A stretch of 64,000 nt of DNA from JALZIF01 sp964584905 (GCA_964584905.1 CAZPCC010000110.1:1-64000); one strand, 5' to 3'. Shown: positions 17,356-25,905, counted from the stretch's first letter. Made by a program: numbers and translations. The notes: a model not told the origin generated them from the sequence alone.

Positions 17356-18219
17356 ATGACTTCACCGTTACTCGTCTCCCGCATCCCTGCGCCCCGCCAG
17401 CCTGACACCGTCATTCGGGTCGGCGAGCACGTTGCGATAGGCGACACCGCCATTACCGTGATTGCCGGACCGTGCTCCGTGGAAAGCCGGGGCATGCTGC
17501 TCGACACTGCCTACTCGGTGCGCGCAGCCGGTGCCACCATGCTGCGCGGCGGCGCGTTCAAGCCACGCACTTCACCCTACGCCTTCCAGGGTATGGGTGA
17601 AGCCGCTCTGGAGCTGCTCGCCGAGGCGCGCGAGCTGACCGGACTGCCGGTCGTCACGGAGGTACTCGACGTGCGAATGGTGTCGCTGGTGGAACGTCAT
17701 TCGGACGTGCTGCAGGTCGGCGCACGCAACATGCAGAACTATTCGCTGCTCTCCGAGCTGGGACACTCTTCCAAGCCGGTGCTTCTCAAGCGCGGAATGT
17801 CGGCGACGGTTGCGGAATTGCTCATGGCGGCCGAGCACGTCATGGCCAACGGAAACACAAACGTGATCCTCTGCGAGCGTGGCATTCGCACATTCGAGAC
17901 TTCGACCCGCAATACGCTGGACATTGGCGCAATAGCGGTGCTCAAGCTCGAAACACATCTGCCGGTGATCGTCGACCCGAGTCACGCTGCCGGCCGGGCT
18001 CACCTGGTTCCCTCTCTCGCCGTGGCCGCGGTAGCGGCAGGCGCCGATGGGCTGCTGATAGAGGTTCACCCGTCACCGGCGACCGCGCTCTCCGATGGCG
18101 AGCAATCGCTCACGCCTGGCGACTTCGACAGTTTGATGGAACGGGTGCGTGCGGTGTCTTCGGCGATAGGTCGGACTGTCTCGGCCCCCCTGCCCCTGCT
18201 GGCTCTGGGGACCGGATGA
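17356..18219 (+). CDS. 3-deoxy-7-phosphoheptulonate (DAHP) synthase
   Basis: This is a 287-residue TIM-barrel enzyme of the type I-beta branch, without an added regulatory domain. Motifs are IAGPCSVES, LRGGAFKPRTSPYAFQG, QVGARNMQNY, LKRGMSATVAE, ILCERGIRTFE, IVDPSHAAGR and IEVHPSP. It condenses phosphoenolpyruvate and erythrose 4-phosphate, the first step of the shikimate pathway. The ATG at 17356 is chosen because an in-frame upstream start at 17278 lies before the terminator. Expression is probably controlled by the attenuator, which may replace feedback inhibition. Its stop overlaps the next start in ATGA. Confidence 0.93.
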   Translation: MTSPLLVSRIPAPRQPDTVIRVGEHVAIGDTAITVIAGPCSVESRGMLLDTAYSVRAAGATMLRGGAFKPRTSPYAFQGMGEAALELLAEARELTGLPVVTEVLDVRMVSLVERHSDVLQVGARNMQNYSLLSELGHSSKPVLLKRGMSATVAELLMAAEHVMANGNTNVILCERGIRTFETSTRNTLDIGAIAVLKLETHLPVIVDPSHAAGRAHLVPSLAVAAVAAGADGLLIEVHPSPATALSDGEQSLTPGDFDSLMERVRAVSSAIGRTVSAPLPLLALGTG

Positions 18220-18869
18220 ACGAAGGTGGGGAGCGCCCGCGAGTTGCCTATCAAGGTGCTCGAGGTGCCTTCGGTGAGGAGGCGGTCGCACGATATTGGG
18301 GCGGACGGGCCGAAGCTGTCGGCGTACCTTCGTTCGTGGCGGCGGTGGACTCGCTGACAGCCGGGACCGTGCAGTTCGCTGTGCTGCCTGTGTGGAACTC
18401 GACCATCGGTCGCGTGGATGCAGCTTGCGCTGCACTGGAAGGTGCCGGCGAATCGAGCGCGATACAGTTGCGCGCCGTCGGGGAGATAACGCTGCGCGTT
18501 CGGCACCACCTGGTCGCCCGCCCCGGAGTTCGTCAGGCGGACGTTCAAACGGTTCTTGGACATCCTGCCGCACTGGCGCAATGCGCTCTCTTCCTTGCCG
18601 CCCACCCTCGTTTCGCGGCGATTCCCGCCGTGGACTCGGCCAGCGTGGCGTCGGCTCTCGCCGGCGCACTCGACGATGAGCCGTTCACCATACCGGGAAG
18701 CAGCGAGACCGTCGATCCACGCGCCGCAGCCGTCATCGCTCCTCCCGCGGCAGCCGCGCGCTACGGTTTGGCGGTACTCGCCTGCAGCGTGCAGGACCGC
18801 CCCGACAACCGCACGTCATTCCTCGTGCTCGAGGCCGGGGTGCCCAGCGGCAACAGCCGACGTCGGTAG
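18216..18869 (+). CDS. Prephenate-dehydratase-like protein without ACT domain
   Basis: The 217-residue protein aligns over the whole catalytic domain of PheA-type dehydratase, with YQGARGAFGEEA at the start, LGHPAALAQC in the middle and DRPDNRTSFLVLE at the end. The regulatory ACT domain is absent. Two key motifs differ from the family: the usual ENS/ENT is WNS (LPVWNSTIGRV), and the TRF motif is TSF. The enzyme may use prephenate or arogenate with a modified site, or may be degenerate. Coupling to DAHP synthase and the aromatic leader supports a role in phenylalanine synthesis. Confidence 0.8.
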   Translation: MNEGGERPRVAYQGARGAFGEEAVARYWGGRAEAVGVPSFVAAVDSLTAGTVQFAVLPVWNSTIGRVDAACAALEGAGESSAIQLRAVGEITLRVRHHLVARPGVRQADVQTVLGHPAALAQCALFLAAHPRFAAIPAVDSASVASALAGALDDEPFTIPGSSETVDPRAAAVIAPPAAAARYGLAVLACSVQDRPDNRTSFLVLEAGVPSGNSRRR

Positions 18870-18927
18870 CCATTTCCTGAGTTGCGTTGTCAGAGTGCCC
18901 CTGACTTCCCCGGCTTGGCAAACGCCG

Positions 18928-20166
18928 CTAGTCCCAGTTCGCAACCAGCTCCGCCACGATCTTCACCTTTGCATCGACTACGGGAATACTGCGGACCGTG
19001 TCGCTCACCGCATCGGGAGTCTTGAGTCCGTTTCCGGTTATGCAGATGACGACCTCATCGTCAGGCTTCAGATGGCCACTCCGCACCAACGCCAACGCGG
19101 CCGCGACGGTAACGCCGCCGGCGGTCTCGGCAAAGATGCCGGTAGTTTCTGCCAGCAGCCGGATCCCGGCGATTAGCTGCTCATCGCTCACAGCCGCTCC
19201 CCATCCACCGCTTTCGCGCATGGCTCGGGCGGCAAAGAATCCATCAGCCGGATTGCCGATCGCTATCGACCGCGCGATCGTGTGAGGGATCTCGGGCACG
19301 ATCGCGTCCCCACCACTCTCGAGCAATCGGATTATCGGTGCGCATCCGGACGCCTGCGCGCCATACAGTCGCGGAGCCACGCCGGAAACCAGCTCTGACT
19401 GCTGAAACTCTCCGAATCCCTTTCCGAGTTTGGTCAACAGCGAACCGCCGGCCATCGGCGCGACGACCGCCGACGGCAGTCTCCAGCCTAGCTGCTCGGC
19501 GATTTCGAACGCCATCGTCTTGGAGCCTTCGCCGTAGTATCCCCGCAGGTTGACGTTGACGATTCCCCAACCGAATCGGTCGGCGAGCTGTGTGCAAAGG
19601 CGGTTGACATCGTCGTAATGGCCACGAATGCGGACAACTCGAGCGCCGTATACCGCGGTTGCTATGACCTTCTGCGGCTCGAGATCCTCGGGCACGAATA
19701 CGTAGGCGGTTAGTCCAGCCCTGGCAGCCTGGGCCGCCACGGCGTTGGCCAGATTGCCAGTCGAGGCGCATCCAATGGTCGTCAGGCCGAATCCATGGGC
19801 CGCGTTGATCGCCGTCGCCATCACTCGATCTTTAAACGAAAGCGAGGGGTGCGATACACTGTCGTTCTTCACCCACAGGCGTTGAACGCCAAGACGTGCC
19901 GCCAGTGCCGGCGACTCCACCAGCGGTGTGAAGCCCGTGTCAGGTGCCAGCACCGGAGTTCCTTCGAACGGCAACCACTCCCGGTACCTCCACAGCGAAG
20001 GTGCTCGCGCCGCGATGGTCGCCGCGTCAGGCCGCTGCCGCGACGGATATAGCGGTTCCAGTGGTCCCAGACAGTGCTCGCAGACCGCCACTGGTGCCGC
20101 TTCGACTTCGGCCGCGCAGATCCGGCAGCGTTGTGGGAGTGGTGAGAGCGAGAGAGTGGACGGCAT
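18928..20166 (-). CDS. thrC: Threonine synthase
   Basis: This 412-residue PLP enzyme starts with a zinc ribbon (C14, C17, C29, C32). The PLP Lys is K112 in SLSFKDRV. GCASTGNLANAVAAQAA is the phosphate/substrate loop and MAGGSLLTKL the PLP-phosphate region. It converts O-phosphohomoserine to threonine. It is the last gene of a minus-strand group with a MoeB-rhodanese protein, a sulfur carrier and homoserine kinase, separated from the MoeB gene by 81 bases. The odd company leaves room for a sulfur-accepting PLP enzyme instead, but the sequence looks like a normal threonine synthase. Confidence 0.9.
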   Translation of the reverse strand: MPSTLSLSPLPQRCRICAAEVEAAPVAVCEHCLGPLEPLYPSRQRPDAATIAARAPSLWRYREWLPFEGTPVLAPDTGFTPLVESPALAARLGVQRLWVKNDSVSHPSLSFKDRVMATAINAAHGFGLTTIGCASTGNLANAVAAQAARAGLTAYVFVPEDLEPQKVIATAVYGARVVRIRGHYDDVNRLCTQLADRFGWGIVNVNLRGYYGEGSKTMAFEIAEQLGWRLPSAVVAPMAGGSLLTKLGKGFGEFQQSELVSGVAPRLYGAQASGCAPIIRLLESGGDAIVPEIPHTIARSIAIGNPADGFFAARAMRESGGWGAAVSDEQLIAGIRLLAETTGIFAETAGGVTVAAALALVRSGHLKPDDEVVICITGNGLKTPDAVSDTVRSIPVVDAKVKIVAELVANWD

Positions 20167-20247
20167 GGCTTGGTGAAGGAACGGGTTGCGAAACGGATGG
20201 ACGAAGCGAGCAGGCTGACGCGAGCGGTGGAGGATCGAAGTGCTGGT

Positions 20248-21459
20248 TCAATACTTGGCCACCGTGGGATCGACATCGTCGCTCCAGCGCTGAATTCCTC
20301 CAGCAAGGTTCCAGACGCGCGTAAAGCCGGCGGCCTGAAGCTGGCGCACCGCCTTGGCGCTGCGACTGCCGACCTTGCAGTGCACCACGATGTCACGCGA
20401 GGCATCGAGCTCCGAGAGAGCGGCGGGGAGCATCGCTAGCGGAATGAGCTGCGCGCCGCCGATGCGTGCTATCTCCCACTCGTGAGGCTCACGCACGTCG
20501 ATCAGCATAAGATCATCGCCGGCACGCAAGCGCCCGGCGAGCTCCCGTGGCATGATCTCCGGCACGGCGCTGCCGGCCTCGGTCGCCGCTGCCTGACGGA
20601 TTCCACAGAACTCCTCGTAGTCGACCAGCTCCCGGATTTCGCGCGTTCCGCACGCGGGGCATGCCGGATCCCTGCGCAGCTGCATCGTTCGCACCTGCAT
20701 TCGCAAGGCATCGAACAGCAACAGGCGGCCGATGAGCGGCTCGCCGATCCCCAGCAGCAGCTTGATCGTTTCCGTCGCCTGGATGGTTCCTATGATTCCC
20801 GGCAGCACGCCGAGCACCCCGCCCTCGGCACAGCTTGGCACCAGCCCCGGCGGCGGCGGCTCCCGGAACAGACACCGGTAGCACGGCCCGTCGGCGGTGG
20901 CGAACACCGACGCCTGCCCCTCGAAACGGAAGATGCTGCCGTAGACGTTCGGCTTGCCCAGCAGTACGCACGCGTCGTTCGTCAGGTACCGCGTGGGAAA
21001 ATTGTCGGTGCCGTCAACGACCACATCATAGTCGCGCAGAATCTCCATCGCATTCTGCGATGTGAGCTGTGTTTCATACGGCTCGACATGGACGTGCGGA
21101 TTGACGTCGGCGATGCGCTCCTCTGCCGAGGAGATCTTGGAGCGGCCGACGTCCTTAGTGCCATGCAATATCTGACGCTGGAGGTTCGTCAGGTCCACCA
21201 CATCGAAGTCGACGAGACCCAGCGTGCCGACGCCGGCAGCGGCCAGGTAGAGCGCAAGCGGCGAGCCCAGTCCACCCGCGCCAACGAGAAGTACGCGAGA
21301 TCCCTTGAGCCTTCGCTGGCCGCCAAGAGCGACATCCGGAATGATGAGGTGCCGGCTATAACGGAGTATCTCGTCAGGCGAGAGCTCCGGCAGCCCGGAA
21401 TCATCCCGACGCTTCTCATCGGTCATAACGAGCAATCGGGTGGTGGTGTCTGCGGACAT
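20248..21459 (-). CDS. MoeB/ThiF-type adenylyltransferase with C-terminal rhodanese domain
   Basis: This 403-residue two-domain protein has an E1-like domain with VLLVGAGGLGSPLALYLAAA, DFDVVDLTNLQRQ, DGTDNFPTRYL and the zinc pairs CYRC and CPAC. A rhodanese domain follows, with the active Cys near residue 361 in VVHCKVGSRSA. Such proteins (MoeZ, MOCS3) adenylate the C-terminal Gly of a ubiquitin-like carrier and add sulfur to give a thiocarboxylate. The cognate carrier is encoded immediately upstream, one base away (TGAAATG), so the two are coupled. An ATG at 21426 is an alternative start. Confidence 0.92.
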   Translation of the reverse strand: MSADTTTRLLVMTDEKRRDDSGLPELSPDEILRYSRHLIIPDVALGGQRRLKGSRVLLVGAGGLGSPLALYLAAAGVGTLGLVDFDVVDLTNLQRQILHGTKDVGRSKISSAEERIADVNPHVHVEPYETQLTSQNAMEILRDYDVVVDGTDNFPTRYLTNDACVLLGKPNVYGSIFRFEGQASVFATADGPCYRCLFREPPPPGLVPSCAEGGVLGVLPGIIGTIQATETIKLLLGIGEPLIGRLLLFDALRMQVRTMQLRRDPACPACGTREIRELVDYEEFCGIRQAAATEAGSAVPEIMPRELAGRLRAGDDLMLIDVREPHEWEIARIGGAQLIPLAMLPAALSELDASRDIVVHCKVGSRSAKAVRQLQAAGFTRVWNLAGGIQRWSDDVDPTVAKY

Positions 21460-21460
21460 T

Positions 21461-21733
21461 TCATCCCCCTGCTATCGCCGGTACGATGGTGAGCTCGTCA
21501 CCGTCCCGGACCGGCGCATCGAAGCCGCCCTGAAAACGAATATCCTCGTCATTCAGATAAAACGTCACGAATGCGTACGGTGTTCCGGATGCATCCCGCA
21601 GGCGAGGCGCCAGCGCAGGATAGCGAGACGCAACGTCGCCAATCACGTCACCGACGGTCGCACCGGTGGCCGTCAGTGTGCCGCCGCCGGTCAGCTTCGC
21701 CAGCACCGTCGGCAGGAACAGGGTCACAGTCAC
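21461..21733 (-). CDS. MoaD/ThiS-family ubiquitin-like sulfur carrier
   Basis: This is a 90-residue beta-grasp protein with the C-terminal Gly-Gly (PAIAGG, residues 89-90) needed for thiocarboxylation, and DGDELTIVPAIAGG typical of MoaD. Its start overlaps the stop of homoserine kinase by four bases and its stop is one base from the MoeB start. It likely receives sulfur from the MoeB-rhodanese protein. Targets could be molybdopterin, thiamine, cysteine (CysO-type) or homocysteine synthesis. No moaE, moaA or thi gene is in view, and the threonine genes on both sides suggest an amino-acid role. Confidence 0.9.
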   Translation of the reverse strand: MTVTLFLPTVLAKLTGGGTLTATGATVGDVIGDVASRYPALAPRLRDASGTPYAFVTFYLNDEDIRFQGGFDAPVRDGDELTIVPAIAGG

Positions 21734-22755
21734 GTTCGCCTCCGTTGTCCAGTGGTTTTCTGAGCCATGGCACCCGCCCCGGCATCCGATTCGTGGCCAA
21801 GCTCATCACGCACCGTAGCGATGTATCCGCGTGCCGGCGATTCGCATACGATCGCCTCTGCCTGCACATCCACCCTTCGCCATGCTTCCACCATGGCCGC
21901 GGCCACGTCGTTTACGACTTTGCGCGGCGTCAGGCCGCACACTGTTGATCCCGATCCACTGAGCGTGGCGCCGAACGCGCCGGCCGATCGCGCTGCCCGC
22001 ACCACGTCGTCGTATCCCTGGATGAGACCGCGGCGAAACGGAACGTGAAGCACATCGTCGAGTGCGAGCTCCAGCAACCTGGCATCTCCGCTCGTCAGGC
22101 CCGATACGAGCGCCGCACCAAGTGCCGCCGCGCGCGCGGCAACCGCGTGCGGAACAGTGGCCGGCAGCGCTGCGCGCATGAACCCCGTTTCGGCTTCGAA
22201 GTCGGGGACGGCCAGCGCGAGCGCGAGATCCGGATGCAGCTCGATTCGGCCCGTGACCCACCCCGCGGCTCCGGCATGGAACTGCTGGCCCAACTCGGCA
22301 GACACGGCCAGCGTGGCGCCGCCGTGGATTGCCGGCGCCACGTTATCAGGATGTCCCTCGATGGAAGCGCAAAGCTCGAGCAGACGCCGGTCGTCGAATC
22401 CAAGTCGCAGGAGAACATTGGCGGCGGCAGCGCCAGCCACGACCGCCGCAGCTGAGGAGCCGAGTCCACGCGAGACGGGGATGTCGGAGCTGGCGCGGAT
22501 GTGCAAACCGTGCGGCAGCCCGCAACCAGCTGCCTCGCACGCAGCCGTGAACGCCCTTACGATGCGATCCTGGCCGGGCGCGACAGCAAGGCCGCGCAGC
22601 GTGCCCTCGCGGTGCAGGCGCACCGGCTCGCTGGCACCAAGCTCGACAGCCGCCGTAAGGGAGAGCCACCGGTCCACAGCAATGCCCACGCAGTCGAATC
22701 CCGCTCCAAGATTGGATGTGGAACCGGGAACGCGAACTACCGCGCTGGCACTCAT
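21730..22755 (-). CDS. thrB: Homoserine kinase
   Basis: A 341-residue GHMP kinase starts at the ATG at 22755, which has a GAGAGGA ribosome-binding site. VVRVPGSTSNLGAGFDCVGI opens the protein, PVSRGLGSSAAAV is the ATP-binding loop, and GATLSGSGSTVCGL is the C-terminal motif. It phosphorylates homoserine for threonine synthase. It is the first gene of a four-gene group (thrB, carrier, moeB-rhodanese, thrC) with overlaps of four bases or tight spacing. The upstream region contains a hairpin followed by T residues, described separately. Confidence 0.92.
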   Translation of the reverse strand: MSASAVVRVPGSTSNLGAGFDCVGIAVDRWLSLTAAVELGASEPVRLHREGTLRGLAVAPGQDRIVRAFTAACEAAGCGLPHGLHIRASSDIPVSRGLGSSAAAVVAGAAAANVLLRLGFDDRRLLELCASIEGHPDNVAPAIHGGATLAVSAELGQQFHAGAAGWVTGRIELHPDLALALAVPDFEAETGFMRAALPATVPHAVAARAAALGAALVSGLTSGDARLLELALDDVLHVPFRRGLIQGYDDVVRAARSAGAFGATLSGSGSTVCGLTPRKVVNDVAAAMVEAWRRVDVQAEAIVCESPARGYIATVRDELGHESDAGAGAMAQKTTGQRRRT

Positions 22756-23147
22756 TGGATTCCTCTCGCCGAGACGGTCCGGCGCAGGTATCGCCTCACA
22801 GGTCGCCCGGTGATCGCCGCATGGTACTCTGCCAATGTCATACGAGTCGCCGAATGTCCTGTAAGACAAAAAGGCCCGGACGGAAGAAGCCGCCGGGCGT
22901 CGCTTTTTAGCAATTGTTTAACGTGGCTGCAATAGGCGGCAAACACCACGAACGTTCCGTTGTGCCGAAGACAGTAATGCCGGCCGCGAAATGTGTCAAG
23001 GACCGCTCGCCGAGTCCGCCGTCGCCGATCCTCCCGCCTAACACATGGGCGCTGCCAGCCGCTCCGACGCCCAGCGCCGACGGAACCGTATGAATCGGGT
23101 TACCTCACTTCGCACCGCTGACGCCGGTGAGTCTTGAGCCGGCGGGG
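22756..23147. other. Intergenic region upstream of homoserine kinase
   Basis: This gap of 392 bases lies between the OPT transporter stop and homoserine kinase, both on the minus strand. It holds one strong hairpin/terminator (22867-22907). I see no credible leader peptide rich in Thr, Ile or Met codons. A 65-codon open frame spanning the hairpin is probably chance. The promoter for the threonine genes should lie between the hairpin and 22755, but no clear -35/-10 pair is visible. Confidence 0.45.
22867..22907 (-). terminator. Rho-independent terminator, possibly working in both directions
   Basis: GCCCGG (22874-22879) pairs with CCGGGC (22893-22898), with a further GG/CC pair inside. On the minus strand the hairpin is followed by CTTTTTG; on the plus strand it is followed a few bases later by TTTTT. 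It probably ends transcription from the OPT gene about 250 bases after its stop. An attenuator for the threonine operon cannot be excluded. Confidence 0.7.
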
Positions 23148-25133
23148 CTACGATCCGTTCCCGATCGCCGTCCGATCCCCGAGCGCCACGCGGTACAATC
23201 CGAACATGACGAGCAACAGGAGCATCACCCCCGGCCACACCCATTCGTGCACGCCAAGAATCGCCAGCGCGTTGCGGTCCCCGGTCACCACGATCGGAAC
23301 TGCCAGAAAAATGCCGACCAGCGCCTCCCCGGTGATCAGCCCAGCGGCGAACAACAGCCCGTGGCGGTCGCCGGTGGTCGTCCACTCCGAAAAGCCGCCG
23401 CGCGTCGCCTCGGGCATCGCCGCCTGGATCCGCGTGCGGCGTCGTCCGACCAGCCAGGCGACGACGCCGCCTAACATAATGGCAACCGACAACTGGAAAG
23501 GCAGATAGATCCCCACCGCCACCGCCAGCACCGGAGTCCGGAACTCGCTCCCGCGCTTCTCCAGCCACACGTCCAGCATGATCACGAGGACCGCGACGGC
23601 CATACCGGCCATCACCATTGCCCATGGCAACCCTCCCCGGAACACGCCCCCGGCGACGGCCGCCATGAGCGTCGCCTGCGGTGCGGCGAGCGGCTGCGGA
23701 TGCAAGGCAGTCGGTACACCGATCCCGTAGGCCTGCAGCAACAGCTTGAGCACTGGCGCCATGACGAAGGCTGACGCCGCCACCCCAACCACCTGCATTA
23801 TCTGCTGCTTGACCGGAGTCGCACCGAGGATCCTTCCCGCTTTCAGATCCTGCATGTTGTCGCCGGCGATGGCGGCCGCACACGCGACCGTGGCACCGAT
23901 GAAGATCGCCGCCGCCGGGCCCAGCGGATTGTCCGCGCCCATCAGGACCAGCAGCAGGAGCGCCGCGGTGAGACTCGTGGCGATCGTCACGCCGGAAATG
24001 GGATTGTTCGATGAGCCGACGAGTCCCGCCATGTATCCGGCGACCGCCGAGAACAGAAATCCGGCGATCAGCATTATCACCGCCATCAACAGCCCGATCC
24101 ATAACGACTGCGTGAAATGGACGAACATCGCTCCGAGCGGAATTGCAGCCAGTGCCAGCCCGGCTCCGACCCATGGCATGGGGGTATCACGTTCTGTCCG
24201 GGCAATGGCCTCCTGCCCGGGCATTTTTTGCGCTCGATAGGCATCCAGCCCGGAACGAATCCCCCCGATGATGCTGGTCCGAAGCTTGACCAGCGCCCAA
24301 AGGCCGCCGATTACCATCGCGCCGACGCCCAGGTATCGCGTCTGCGTGCTCCACAATCGGCCCGCCGCGTCCACTGCCTCGACACCCTCCGGCACACCCT
24401 GCACCAACGCCACGATCGGGATCGCGACCAGCCAGTTCATTGCGCCGCCGAGAAAGATCAGAACGGCGATGTTGAGCCCTACTATGTAGCCGACGCCGAC
24501 GAGAGCCGGCGAGAGGTTCGTTCCGAAGTATGCGATCGTGCCGCCCACGTAGCGCGCCGACTCGAGCGCACTGCCCCATAGCCGCACTCCGGTGTCGCCG
24601 AGCTTGAACAGCGCGCCGATCAGCCCCGCCCACGCCAGATACTTTACCCCCGCACCGCCTCGTTCCCCGACCTTCAGCACCTCGGCCGTCGCCACACCTT
24701 CGGGAAAGCGCAGCGGATTCTCCACGATCAGCGCACGCCGAAGCGGGATGGTGAACAGCACGCCTAACGCTCCGCCCAATCCCGCGATCAGCGTCGTCTC
24801 CCAGTAATTGAATTCCGTCCACGTGCCCAGTATCACCAGCGCGGGAATGGTGAAGATTACCCCTGCCGCCAGGCTCTCTCCTGCCGATGCCGCCGTTTGG
24901 ACGATGTTGTTCTCGAGGATGTTCGAATTGCGGAACATCTTCAGCACCGCCATCGAGATCACCGCGGCCGGAATCGAAGCCGAAACGGTGATGCCGGCGA
25001 ACAGTCCGAGGTACGCGTTCGCGCCGGCGAGCACTACCGAGAGGATTACGCCGAGCACCAGCGCCCGGATCGTGATCTCGGGAAGCGTCGTTGAGGCGGG
25101 AATGTACGGGGTTTCGGGATCGGGACGCGCCAT
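23148..25133 (-). CDS. OPT-family oligopeptide/metal-chelate transporter
   Basis: This is a 661-residue protein with about 15 membrane segments. Family marks include ANAYLGLFAGITVSASIPAA near residue 37, IVQTAASAGESLAAGVIFT near residue 80, NPLRFPEGVATAEVL, a central SSNNPISGVTIAT and a late GDNMQDLKAGRI. Bacterial OPT/YSL proteins are proton-coupled carriers of peptides or metal chelates. The ATG at 25133 is chosen because the long upstream reading overlaps the divergent APS kinase region and has no family similarity. It stands alone, divergent from the second APS kinase. Confidence 0.9.
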   Translation of the reverse strand: MARPDPETPYIPASTTLPEITIRALVLGVILSVVLAGANAYLGLFAGITVSASIPAAVISMAVLKMFRNSNILENNIVQTAASAGESLAAGVIFTIPALVILGTWTEFNYWETTLIAGLGGALGVLFTIPLRRALIVENPLRFPEGVATAEVLKVGERGGAGVKYLAWAGLIGALFKLGDTGVRLWGSALESARYVGGTIAYFGTNLSPALVGVGYIVGLNIAVLIFLGGAMNWLVAIPIVALVQGVPEGVEAVDAAGRLWSTQTRYLGVGAMVIGGLWALVKLRTSIIGGIRSGLDAYRAQKMPGQEAIARTERDTPMPWVGAGLALAAIPLGAMFVHFTQSLWIGLLMAVIMLIAGFLFSAVAGYMAGLVGSSNNPISGVTIATSLTAALLLLVLMGADNPLGPAAAIFIGATVACAAAIAGDNMQDLKAGRILGATPVKQQIMQVVGVAASAFVMAPVLKLLLQAYGIGVPTALHPQPLAAPQATLMAAVAGGVFRGGLPWAMVMAGMAVAVLVIMLDVWLEKRGSEFRTPVLAVAVGIYLPFQLSVAIMLGGVVAWLVGRRRTRIQAAMPEATRGGFSEWTTTGDRHGLLFAAGLITGEALVGIFLAVPIVVTGDRNALAILGVHEWVWPGVMLLLLVMFGLYRVALGDRTAIGNGS

Positions 25134-25311
25134 GGGTCGGGATTCGGTTTGGGGAATCGGGATCGGGCGCTGCACTCTTCGAACATATCGCGCGCGCGGA
25201 ACATGGGGCGCCTCCTGGTGAGACGCAATGCGGAGTGGCCGGCGCGCCGCGCGACGTTTCCCGGGCGACGCGATCCTCGCCAACGGGAATGTGGCGGAAT
25301 ACCTTTCCCGG

Positions 25312-25905
25312 ATGACCTCAGGCATTACGCTCTGGTTCACCGGCGTCCCGGCGTCCGGCAAATCCGCCATCGCCAACAGGGTGCGCGAGCTTCTCGCAGC
25401 TCGCGCACTTCCGGTGGAGCTTCTCGACGGCCCCGAGGTTCGGCAGAGCCTTTCACGCGGTCTCGGATTCACTCACGAGGACCGCGAAGAAAACGTGCGC
25501 CGTATCGGCTACGTGGCCAAATTGCTGTCGCGCAATGGCGTGATCGCGATCTGCGCGGCAGTCTCGCCCTACCGGGCCACGCGCCAGGAAATTCGGCAGC
25601 ACGTCTCGAATTTCGTCGAGATCTTCGTCGACTGCCCGCTCGAAGTGGCCGAACGGCGCGACACCGAGGGACTCTACGCGAAGGCCCGTGCCGGCGTGAT
25701 CGATGACTTCACCGGCGTGAGTGATCCGTACGAACGTCCGGAGAAGCCCGAGGTCTACATCCGGTCCGACGAGGAAAGCATTGAGCAAGCCGCCGCCAAG
25801 GTGGTCAAGACTCTCGAGCTGTTGCAGCTGATTCCGCAGGTGGACGACGGATTCCCCGACGCCGACGATCTGCGCCGGCGGCTGCGGGGGCTTGGATACA
25901 TTTGA
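25312..25905 (+). CDS. cysC: Adenylyl-sulfate kinase, stand-alone second copy
   Basis: The 197-residue kinase has Walker A GVPASGKS at 11-18, LLDGPEVRQSL, GFTHEDREEN, and AAVSPYRATRQEIR with DDFTGVSDPYERP, all typical of APS kinase. The second Gly of the usual loop is Ala. About 20 extra acidic/Arg-rich residues close the protein. It duplicates the kinase half of the fused enzyme at 12703-14454 but is clearly divergent from it. GTG at 25291 is an alternative start. It is divergent from the OPT gene, with no sulfurylase beside it, so it must draw APS from elsewhere. Confidence 0.9.
   Translation: MTSGITLWFTGVPASGKSAIANRVRELLAARALPVELLDGPEVRQSLSRGLGFTHEDREENVRRIGYVAKLLSRNGVIAICAAVSPYRATRQEIRQHVSNFVEIFVDCPLEVAERRDTEGLYAKARAGVIDDFTGVSDPYERPEKPEVYIRSDEESIEQAAAKVVKTLELLQLIPQVDDGFPDADDLRRRLRGLGYI

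Noticed and set aside
22752..22949. 65-codon open frame across the hairpin upstream of homoserine kinase, considered as a leader peptide
   Set aside because: It is not enriched in Thr, Ile or homoserine-pathway codons and runs through the terminator stem.
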